DNA from: Phycisphaerae bacterium RAS1 | Lineage (GTDB): Bacteria > Planctomycetota > Phycisphaerae > UBA1845 > Fen-1342 | Assembly: GCA_007859745.1 (NCBI GenBank) | Contig: SMLU01000001.1 | Coordinates: 1,054,001 to 1,118,000, forward strand | Reading direction: 5' to 3' | Length of the DNA stretch: 64,000 bases | The notes under the pieces: model-generated | Told to the model about the DNA's origin: nothing | The model's input: the letters and a program-made list of their open reading frames with translations, nothing else | Databases searched by the model: none | Shown here: piece by piece, positions 1 to 7,478 of the stretch | How positions within the stretch are numbered: the first letter of the stretch is position 1 | Layout: each line of letters opens with the position of its first letter | Position numbers and translations under genes: made by a program

Positions 1-2463
1 CAGTTCGCCCGCAAGATGGAGCCGTACGTCCGGCAGACGCAGTGGGATCTTGTCGTGATCGACGAGGCCCACCGGCTCCGCAACGTGTACAAACCGACGA
101 ACAAGATTGCCAACGCCATCAAGCAATCGCTCTCGCCGTTCCGGAAGGTGCTGCTGACAGCGACGCCACTGCAAAACTCGCTCTTGGAGCTATACGGCCT
201 TGTTAGCATCATTGACGAGTATTCCTTCGGCGACTTGAAGACGTATCGCACGCGCTTCACGCGGCTCGGCAATGACGAGGACTTCGCCGACCTGAAGGAA
301 CGTCTCAAACCAATCTGCAAACGGACACTCCGCAAGCAGGTGCTCGAATACGTCAAGTACACCAACCGGCACGCGCTCGTGCAGGAATTCGTGCCAACGC
401 CTGAAGAACAGCGACTCTACGACCTTGTGACCCAATACCTCCAGCAGCCGACGCTCTACGCGCTGCCAGCCAGCCAGCGGTCCCTAATGACACTGATTCT
501 CCGCAAGTTGCTCTCTTCATCCACCTTTGCCATTTCCGACACGTTGAGCGGGCTTGCATTCAAACTGGAATCGGCAGCGCGCGAGGCCGAGACCGTGCAC
601 GCGCCGCCCGAGCAACTCGTTGATGATTGGGAAGAAATCGACGAACTGGCCGACGAATGGGAGCCGGACGAGCAGGAGGAGTCGCCGCCCGACAAGCCCC
701 AGTACACGCCTGTACAAATCGACGAAATGCGGAAGGAAACTGCCAAGCTCCGCGAGTTTCACACGCTGGCCAAGTCGATTGCGAAGAATTCCAAAGGCGA
801 AGTGTTGCTGACCGCGCTGCGCCGCGGCTTCGCCGCCGCCGCCAAAGCCCAAGAGGGCCAGGGCGAGGCGACCATTCAACAGAAGGCGCTAATCTTCACG
901 GAATCCCGGCGCACGCAGGAATACCTGTTCCGCATCCTTGAGCAGACCGAGTTCGCCGGAAAAGTAATGGTGTTCAACGGCACCAATAGCGACCAAGGTT
1001 CCAAGGATATCTACCGGCGCTGGCTTGAGCGCCACAAAGGCACGGACCGAGTCTCCGGCTCGCCGGGCGCAGACATGCGTGCCGCGCTCGTGGACCACTT
1101 CCGCGACGAAGCGGCCATCATGATAGCGACCGAGGCCGCGGCCGAGGGCATCAACCTCCAATTCTGCAACCTGGTCGTCAACTACGACCTGCCCTGGAAC
1201 CCGCAACGCATCGAGCAGCGTATCGGCCGTTGCCACCGCTACGGCCAGAAGTTCGACGTGGTCGTGGTTAACTTCCTGAACAAGAACAACGCCGCCGACC
1301 AGCGCGTGTACGAATTGCTCGACACCAAGTTCCGCCTGTTCAGCGGCGTGTTCGGCGCCAGCGACGAAGTGCTCGGCGCCGTCGAATCCGGCGTAGACTT
1401 CGAGAAACGCATCGCGGGCATCTACCAGAAATGCCGCACGCCGCAGCAGATTCAATTCGAGTTTGACCAGCTACAACAGGAGCTTGATACCGAGATCGCG
1501 GCTGGTCAGCAGGACGCGCGCGAGAAGTTGCTCGACAACTTCGACCAGGAAGTCGTCGAAAAAGTCCGAATCCAAAGCACCGGCCTTCTGGACCGCTTTA
1601 ACGAACGGCTGTGGATACTAACGAAACACCTGCTCGACGGCTTCGCCCGCTTCGACGGTGACGAATACAGTTTTTTCCTCACGAAGAACCCGTTCCCCGG
1701 CGAAACCATCCACCCCGGCCCGTATCGGCTCGGGAAGGCCGTTGAAGACGCCAACACCTACCGCGTCGGACATCCGCTCGCCCAGCGTATTCTCGCCCAG
1801 GCGAAGGCCCTCGCCGTGTCGCCAGCGGAAGTGACGTTCGATTACACGGACGGCGGCAAGAACATCGCCATCCTCACGCCGCTTGTTGGCACGGCCGGTT
1901 GGCTCACCTGCTCGCGGCTCGCCGTGCAATCCCTCGACACCGAGGAACACCTGATCCTTGCCGGCGTGACTGACGCCGGGCAGCCGCTCGACGACGGCCA
2001 ATCCCGTCGCCTCTTCGACATCAACGGCCACGTCGGCAATCCCGCGACGCCATCCAGCAGCGTCAAATCGACGCTTGTCGATTCCGTCGCCCGGCGTCAA
2101 AACGAGCTGCTCGCCTCGCTGGCAACCAAGAGCGGCGAGTGGTTCGATACTGAAATGGACAAACTGGACCGCTGGGCTGAGGATCGGCGCACAGCTCTCA
2201 AGGCCGAGTTGGACGAACTGGACGAGGGCATCAAAGAGGCCAAGAAATCCGCCCGGCTTGCGCCCAACCTGCCGGAAAAGCTGGAGCTTCAGCGCAAGTT
2301 GCGCGGCCTGGAGACCAAGCGCGACGAAGCATGGCGGGCCTACGATGCTGCCAGCCGGGACGTGGACCGCCAGAAAGACGCCTTGCTCGACGAGATCAGC
2401 CGGCGGCTGGAGCAGAAGACCGAATGCACCGAGTTGTTCACGCTCCGCTGGAGGATCGCATGA
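1..2463 (+). CDS. SNF2-family DEAD/DEAH helicase, 5'-truncated
   Basis: The reading frame is open from the first base, so the N-terminus lies outside the window. The visible part begins just before the DEAH box (VVIDEAHRLRN). It continues through the SNF2 motif LLTATPLQN to a helicase C-terminal lobe with QRIGRCHRYGQ, the usual motif VI of RapA/SNF2 proteins. The last 150 residues are a charged coiled coil. The family uses ATP to translocate on double-stranded DNA. The stop overlaps the next start (ATGA), and a type III restriction system follows, so it is probably a defence-associated translocase of that operon. This resembles DrmD-like helicases, but no DISARM core gene is visible here. Confidence 0.9.
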   Translation, partial: QFARKMEPYVRQTQWDLVVIDEAHRLRNVYKPTNKIANAIKQSLSPFRKVLLTATPLQNSLLELYGLVSIIDEYSFGDLKTYRTRFTRLGNDEDFADLKERLKPICKRTLRKQVLEYVKYTNRHALVQEFVPTPEEQRLYDLVTQYLQQPTLYALPASQRSLMTLILRKLLSSSTFAISDTLSGLAFKLESAAREAETVHAPPEQLVDDWEEIDELADEWEPDEQEESPPDKPQYTPVQIDEMRKETAKLREFHTLAKSIAKNSKGEVLLTALRRGFAAAAKAQEGQGEATIQQKALIFTESRRTQEYLFRILEQTEFAGKVMVFNGTNSDQGSKDIYRRWLERHKGTDRVSGSPGADMRAALVDHFRDEAAIMIATEAAAEGINLQFCNLVVNYDLPWNPQRIEQRIGRCHRYGQKFDVVVVNFLNKNNAADQRVYELLDTKFRLFSGVFGASDEVLGAVESGVDFEKRIAGIYQKCRTPQQIQFEFDQLQQELDTEIAAGQQDAREKLLDNFDQEVVEKVRIQSTGLLDRFNERLWILTKHLLDGFARFDGDEYSFFLTKNPFPGETIHPGPYRLGKAVEDANTYRVGHPLAQRILAQAKALAVSPAEVTFDYTDGGKNIAILTPLVGTAGWLTCSRLAVQSLDTEEHLILAGVTDAGQPLDDGQSRRLFDINGHVGNPATPSSSVKSTLVDSVARRQNELLASLATKSGEWFDTEMDKLDRWAEDRRTALKAELDELDEGIKEAKKSARLAPNLPEKLELQRKLRGLETKRDEAWRAYDAASRDVDRQKDALLDEISRRLEQKTECTELFTLRWRIA

Positions 2464-2702
2464 ACAGAAAACCAAAGCGCCTGCAAAAAGCAGCGGACAT
2501 GTCGAACTCGTCGCAGTACAAAGACTTTTTCGCCGAGATCGTGGCAATGATAAAAGCGGCTCGCGGAAAACTCGCCGCAATGGGCCAGTTGGAGGCGTTT
2601 GACAAAATCGCGGCGGAAGGCGACCGGCAGGTGAGGCCAAGCCGAAGACGCCGGCCGGCCACGAAGAAGCAACAGAGGAAGGGACGCAGGAAATCATCGT
2701 GA
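2460..2702 (+). CDS. Small basic protein coupling helicase and HTH-peptidase genes
   Basis: This 80-residue gene starts at an ATG that shares ATGA with the helicase stop. Its own TGA shares GTGA with the start of the next gene. Such double overlap is strong evidence for a translated, coupled gene even without homology. The N-terminal half is helical (KDFFAEIVAMIKAARGKL). The last 25 residues are almost entirely Lys and Arg, which suggests nucleic-acid binding. I recognise no family. It could be a helicase accessory or a translational spacer. Confidence 0.6.
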   Translation: MNRKPKRLQKAADMSNSSQYKDFFAEIVAMIKAARGKLAAMGQLEAFDKIAAEGDRQVRPSRRRRPATKKQQRKGRRKSS

Positions 2703-3889
2703 CACGCGTGCAAGTCAAACCTGAGTTGCTCCAGTGGGCCTGCGATCGTGCCGGCTCAAACGTCGCTGCGCTGGCGGAGCGATTTCCGAAGTTGGCGGAA
2801 TGGTTGCGCAACGACTCTCAGCCTACATTCAAACAGCTTGAGAACTTCGCTAAGGCGACGCACGTCCCGTTCGGCTACTTCTTCCTCGCCAAGCCACCTG
2901 AAGAACCCATTCCGATTCCGGACTTGCGCACGGTTGGCAGTACTCGCGTCAGTAGGCCATCCGCCAATATGCTCGACACGATATACACCTGCCAACAGCG
3001 CCAGGACTGGTACCGTCAGTACGCTCAACTGATGGGTGAAGAGCCTTTGGCGTTCGTCGGATCTGTGCGAACGGACGCAAACGTAATCAACGCCGCCGCG
3101 GGCATCCGCGCTGCGCTCGGTCTGGATGCGCCGCTGAGCTCCGCCGCAAAGAGCGCTGCCGACGCGTTCCGGCTGCTGCTGGACCGCGCAGACGAGTTAG
3201 GCGTCATGGTCATGGTCAGCGGCATCGTGGGCAACAACACGCGCCGTCCGCTGGACCCTGACGAGTTCCGCGGGTTCGCCCTCGTCGATCCGCTCGCCCC
3301 GTTGATCTTCGTCAACGGCGCGGATACGCAGGCTGCGCGGCTGTTCACGCTTATTCATGAACTCGCGCACGTCTGGTCTGGCCAATCGGGCGTGTCCGAC
3401 ACGACCACCGCTCCGGTACCACGCGTCGGCACCGAGCAATGGTGCAACGCCGTCGCGGCCGAGGTGCTTGCGCCGCTGGCCGATTTCAAGACGGCCCTGC
3501 GGCCGCGCGCCGAGCTCTGGGAAGAAGCGAATCGCCTCGCTGCCATGTTTAGGGTCAGCACTTTGGTCGTCCTGAGGCGAATGCATGATGCCGGACGCCT
3601 CACCCGTCAGCAGCACGCCGACGCTTATGGTCGCGAATCCGCTCGGCTGAGTGCATTGATGCACGCTAGGAAAGAGTCCGCCCAGGGCGGCGGGAATTTC
3701 TACCACACGGCCAACTACCGCCTAAGCACCCGCTTCGCCGGTGCCGTTATCGCCAGCACGTGGGAGGGCCGCTCCACCTTTACCGAAGCCTTCCGATTAC
3801 TTGGCTGTCGCAGCGTAAAGACTCTGGACAATATGGCCCACAGCATCGGTCTGGCCAATCCGACGGCCTGGGAAGGCGGGCCGGGCTGA
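2699..3889 (+). CDS. HTH / ImmA-IrrE metallopeptidase-domain protein (probable antitoxin)
   Basis: The protein has 396 residues and a GTG start overlapping the preceding stop. An N-terminal helix-turn-helix-like segment (about residues 1-75) is followed by an ImmA/IrrE domain with the zinc motif LIHELAHVW near residue 220. Proteins with this layout are regularly paired with DUF4411 PIN toxins. Here the PIN gene follows with a one-base TGATG overlap, so I infer an antitoxin-toxin pair. The HTH would bind the operon DNA, and the peptidase domain may be the sensory part. It sits between the SNF2 helicase and the Mod gene and may guard that island. Whether the peptidase is active is not shown by sequence. 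Confidence 0.85.
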   Translation: MTRVQVKPELLQWACDRAGSNVAALAERFPKLAEWLRNDSQPTFKQLENFAKATHVPFGYFFLAKPPEEPIPIPDLRTVGSTRVSRPSANMLDTIYTCQQRQDWYRQYAQLMGEEPLAFVGSVRTDANVINAAAGIRAALGLDAPLSSAAKSAADAFRLLLDRADELGVMVMVSGIVGNNTRRPLDPDEFRGFALVDPLAPLIFVNGADTQAARLFTLIHELAHVWSGQSGVSDTTTAPVPRVGTEQWCNAVAAEVLAPLADFKTALRPRAELWEEANRLAAMFRVSTLVVLRRMHDAGRLTRQQHADAYGRESARLSALMHARKESAQGGGNFYHTANYRLSTRFAGAVIASTWEGRSTFTEAFRLLGCRSVKTLDNMAHSIGLANPTAWEGGPG

Positions 3890-4374
3890 TGGCATACCTG
3901 CTCGACACCAATGTGTTCATCGACGCCAAGGCCCGGCATTACGGCATGGACTTCTGCCCCGCGTTCTGGCACTGGCTGATCGACGCGAGCAAGGCCGGAA
4001 CCGTCGCCAGCGTGATCCAGGTGGCGAATGAACTCCAGGACGACGAACTCAACGAATGGCTCCCGGCTCTCGGCGAAGGGTTCTTTCGTCAACCGGATGC
4101 CGCGGTTCTGCCTGCGATGGAGAGAGTCAGCGCATGGGTGACGGCGCAGAAATACAACGCTGCGGCGAAGAGCCAGTTCCTTGAGGCGGCCGATTACCAC
4201 CTGATCGCCCACGCACTGGCCGGCGGCCACGTCGTCGTAACGCACGAACAGATCGAGCACACATCCGCCCGTATCAAAATTCCTAATGTGTGCATCGGAC
4301 TCGGCGTGCAATACGCCAGGACGCACGAGATGCTCCGGCGCGAGCGCGCCCGATTCGTGCTACAGGGAGCTTGA
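3889..4374 (+). CDS. DUF4411 PIN-domain ribonuclease toxin
   Basis: The gene encodes 161 residues. I chose the start at the TGATG overlap with the antitoxin-like gene; an open frame continues upstream but lies inside that gene. The N-terminus MAYLLDTNVFIDAKARHYG carries the first PIN acidic residue (LDTNVFIDA). Further acidic residues are in ANELQDDEL and AADYHLIAHA, with a conserved VVTHE near residue 119. PIN toxins are Mg-dependent ribonucleases, and DUF4411 members typically lie beside XRE/IrrE proteins. The likely role is growth arrest when the partner is lost or modified. The specific RNA target cannot be read from sequence. Confidence 0.85.
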   Translation: MAYLLDTNVFIDAKARHYGMDFCPAFWHWLIDASKAGTVASVIQVANELQDDELNEWLPALGEGFFRQPDAAVLPAMERVSAWVTAQKYNAAAKSQFLEAADYHLIAHALAGGHVVVTHEQIEHTSARIKIPNVCIGLGVQYARTHEMLRRERARFVLQGA

Positions 4375-4407
4375 CCGCATGACAAACCAAGAATGGGCTG
4401 AAAACCG

Positions 4408-6336
4408 ATGACCGAACCCGAAAAACTCGACCTCCGCTCGCACGACATCGCGGGCGAGAAGATCGCCGAACTGCTGCGGCTCTTCCCGGAAATTCGCACC
4501 GAGGGCGGCAAGCTCGACTTCGACCGGCTCAAGCTCGCCCTTGGCGAGACCGTGGATGTGGGCAAGGAACGCTACGGCATGAACTGGCCGGGCAAGGCCG
4601 ATTGCTTCAAGACCATCCAGACGCCAAGCGTCGCCACGCTGCGCCCGTGTCCGGAGGAGAGCGTCAACTTCGAGACCAGCGAGAACCTCATCATCGAGGG
4701 CGACAACCTGGAGGTGCTCAAGCTCTTGCAGAAGTCGTATCTCGGCAAGGTGAAGATGATCTACATCGACCCGCCGTACAACACCGGCAACGACTTCATC
4801 TATCCGGACGACTACGCCGAGTCGCTCCGCACGTACCTTGAATACACCGGCCAGGTCGATGCCGAGGGCAAGAAGGTCGGAACGAACACCGACACAGACG
4901 GTCGGTTCCACTCGAAATGGCTCACGATGCTGTACCCGAGACTCTATCTTGCGCGCAATCTTTTGCACAATGATGGAGCGATTTTTGTGAGCATCGACGA
5001 GCGCGAGTTCTGCGGCTTGCGCCTGCTGATGAATGAGGTCTTTGGTGAAGAGTGTTTCGTCGCTGCCATTACCGTGCTCTGCAACCCGAAGGGCAGGTCA
5101 CAGGACAAGTACTTCGCAACAAACCATGAATACGTCGTGGTGTACAGCAAACAACCGCTGCCCAAGGGCGCCTTCGCCATCGAAAAGGACGAGGATCAGG
5201 TCGCACAGGAGTACACCGAAGAGGACGACGGCGGACGATACCGCCTGCTTGAACTTCGCAACACACACCGCGAGTTCGGGAAGCACAATCGTCGGAATCT
5301 CTACTACCCGTTCTATGTCGATCCCGAAGGAACCGTCTCGCTGACCCCCGATGAAGGAATGACCAAAGTTCTGCCGGATTGGGATGACGGATTCGAGGGT
5401 TGCTGGACTTGGGATCGCGACAAGGCGGCCAAGGACATTGAGTTCCTTGTCGGACAGGAAGTAAAGGGCCGCTGGAAAATCTATAGGAAAAGCTACGCGA
5501 GTGGTGCCGAGCGGATGCTCAAGACCGTGTTCCTCGACAAGAAGTACTACACCGAGCGCGGCCAAAAGGCGTTCAACCAGCTCTTCGCCACCAAAGCAAA
5601 AATCTTCCAGTCGCCAAAGTCTCCATACCTGCTGGCCGACCTCATGCGGACATGCACGAGTGGTGACGACATCATTCTTGACTTTTTCGCTGGTTCTGGA
5701 ACCACGGCTCATGCCGTGTGCATGCTGAATGCTGACGAGAATACCAATCGACGATTCATACTTGCCCAATTGCCCGAACCGTGCGATCCGCAATCCGTCG
5801 CTGGCAAGGCCGGTCATGCAACCATCGCTGACATAGCGAAGGGCCGAGTGCGCCGCTTGATCGCTGCCATGACCGATACCAAAGCAGGCCAGTTGGCTTT
5901 TGACGGTAGCGTGGGAAAAGTTCCGGGCTTCCGCGTCTACAGGCTCGCCGAATCGAACTTCACGGAATGGGATGCACGCATCCTGCACGACGCCGACGTG
6001 CTGGAGAAACAGCTTGAGCTTCACGTCGAGCACATCCGCAACGGCCGGTCCCCAGACGACATCCTGTACGAACTCTTGCTCAAAAGCGGCTTCCCGCTGA
6101 CGACGCCGGTTGAGAAGAAGACGCTCGCCGGCAAGAGCGTCCACTCCGTCGCCGGCGGCGCGCTCGTGATTTGCCTGGAGCAGGCCCTCACGCTCGAACT
6201 GATCCGCGCAATCGCCGACGCCAAGCCCGAGCGCGTCGTCTGCCTGGATGCGAGCTTCGCCGCCAACGACCAGTTGAAGGCCAACGCCGTCCAGACGTTC
6301 AAGACCAAGGGCGTCACCAGCTTCAAGACGGTGTAG
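4408..6336 (+). CDS. mod: Type III restriction-modification methyltransferase (Mod), N6-adenine
   Basis: This 642-residue protein has DPPYNTGNDF (motif IV) at residues 121-130 and FFAGSGTT (SAM-binding motif I) at about 426-433. Motif IV before motif I is the beta-class order typical of type III Mod subunits. The region between holds the target-recognition segment. Mod methylates adenine in a short asymmetric site and also supplies specificity for Res. It lies 33 bases after the PIN gene and 10 bases before the TIR gene, in an apparent single transcript that includes res. Start ATG 4408 is the first in-frame ATG. The recognition sequence cannot be inferred. Confidence 0.95.
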   Translation: MTEPEKLDLRSHDIAGEKIAELLRLFPEIRTEGGKLDFDRLKLALGETVDVGKERYGMNWPGKADCFKTIQTPSVATLRPCPEESVNFETSENLIIEGDNLEVLKLLQKSYLGKVKMIYIDPPYNTGNDFIYPDDYAESLRTYLEYTGQVDAEGKKVGTNTDTDGRFHSKWLTMLYPRLYLARNLLHNDGAIFVSIDEREFCGLRLLMNEVFGEECFVAAITVLCNPKGRSQDKYFATNHEYVVVYSKQPLPKGAFAIEKDEDQVAQEYTEEDDGGRYRLLELRNTHREFGKHNRRNLYYPFYVDPEGTVSLTPDEGMTKVLPDWDDGFEGCWTWDRDKAAKDIEFLVGQEVKGRWKIYRKSYASGAERMLKTVFLDKKYYTERGQKAFNQLFATKAKIFQSPKSPYLLADLMRTCTSGDDIILDFFAGSGTTAHAVCMLNADENTNRRFILAQLPEPCDPQSVAGKAGHATIADIAKGRVRRLIAAMTDTKAGQLAFDGSVGKVPGFRVYRLAESNFTEWDARILHDADVLEKQLELHVEHIRNGRSPDDILYELLLKSGFPLTTPVEKKTLAGKSVHSVAGGALVICLEQALTLELIRAIADAKPERVVCLDASFAANDQLKANAVQTFKTKGVTSFKTV

Positions 6337-6346
6337 GAGGGGCGCG

Positions 6347-7453
6347 TTGATAATGGCACGAGAGCAACCCAAATTCGACCTTCCAGGCCGCGTGGATGCA
6401 TATCTTGCGACTCTGAATAGGCTGTACGAGCGCGCCAATGAGCCGCTATTGCGCGAGATCGTCGTAAACGGTGTCCTCTCCATTCATGAGGGCTGGGACT
6501 ATGACAACTGGGATGGCGGCACGTACGGCCATGCCGTCACTCTTGCCGTTCCCGAGGACATTTTCCTGCGCCTCATCGATACGAAAGACGAGGCTCAGTC
6601 GCGGATCGCGTCAGACCTGAACAAGCTCGACAACACCCGGAATGAGCATGTGAGCCAGGTGTTCATCGAGATGAGCACCGCTGAGCAGGATCGATGGCGG
6701 GAGGAGTCGGGGGTCTATCGGCCGCCGATGGCTTCACACTCTGTGCCAGCAGACGCGCTCAAGCGCATTTGGGGGCCGTATCACGTGCGCGTATTTCTGA
6801 GCCACAAGGCGACCGTCAAGGTTGAGACCTCTCAATTGAAGCAATCACTTGCCCAATGCGGGATCGGCGCCTTCGTAGCGCATGAGGACATCGAGCCGAC
6901 TCAGGAATGGCAAAAAGAGATTGAGCGAGCGCTATTCAGCATGGATGCCCTCGTAGCCCTGTTGTCCGCCGATTTCCACGACAGCAACTGGACCGATCAG
7001 GAGGTGGGAGTCGCAATCGGCCGCGGCGTTCCCCTCATCGCCGTAAGACTTGGCTTGGACCCGTACGGACTCATGGGAAAGGGACAAGGACTTGGCGGCT
7101 GTTCCTGGAAGGAGACCGACGCGATTGCGCTGAAGGTGTTCGATTTGCTCGGCAAGCGACTCTCGGACCAATCGCGTTTGTTCGAGTGCGCCATTGCTGC
7201 CTATTCTCAATCGCGTAGTTGGGCAGAATCGGCATGGAGTATCAAGCACCTGCTGGCAACGTTTCACGATCTTTCCGCAAGTCAGGTTGATCGGCTGCTC
7301 GCCGCATATCGCGCGAATCCCCAGAACAAATACTCGTTCGATGGAATGGACTTGCTACGTCCGCTCCTGAAGCAATGGACTGGGAAAAATTGGATCGTAA
7401 GCGAAAACGAGCTGGTATTGCCGCAGCCAACCGAGACGGAGGTTCCATTCTGA
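6347..7453 (+). CDS. TIR-domain protein encoded between mod and res
   Basis: The protein has about 368 residues. AGGAGG at 6335-6340 lies six bases before a TTG at 6347 and twelve before the ATG at 6353, so either start is possible. The first 140 residues are an unrecognised helical domain. A TIR domain spans about 145-270: it opens with HVRVFLSHKA and contains SNWTDQEVG, where Glu219 occupies the catalytic position of NAD-cleaving TIRs. Bacterial TIR proteins deplete NAD or make signal nucleotides on phage infection. Sitting between mod and res, it is probably an abortive-infection arm of the restriction operon. It could alternatively be an independent defence gene inserted there. Confidence 0.85.
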   Translation: MIMAREQPKFDLPGRVDAYLATLNRLYERANEPLLREIVVNGVLSIHEGWDYDNWDGGTYGHAVTLAVPEDIFLRLIDTKDEAQSRIASDLNKLDNTRNEHVSQVFIEMSTAEQDRWREESGVYRPPMASHSVPADALKRIWGPYHVRVFLSHKATVKVETSQLKQSLAQCGIGAFVAHEDIEPTQEWQKEIERALFSMDALVALLSADFHDSNWTDQEVGVAIGRGVPLIAVRLGLDPYGLMGKGQGLGGCSWKETDAIALKVFDLLGKRLSDQSRLFECAIAAYSQSRSWAESAWSIKHLLATFHDLSASQVDRLLAAYRANPQNKYSFDGMDLLRPLLKQWTGKNWIVSENELVLPQPTETEVPF

Positions 7454-7478
7454 TGCCCAGCCACGAGAACTACTGCAA

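Noticed and set aside
1618-2811. Long minus-strand frame opposite the SNF2 helicase
   Set aside because: Mirror of a real gene; Leu/Gly/Ala-rich shadow typical of high-GC antisense.
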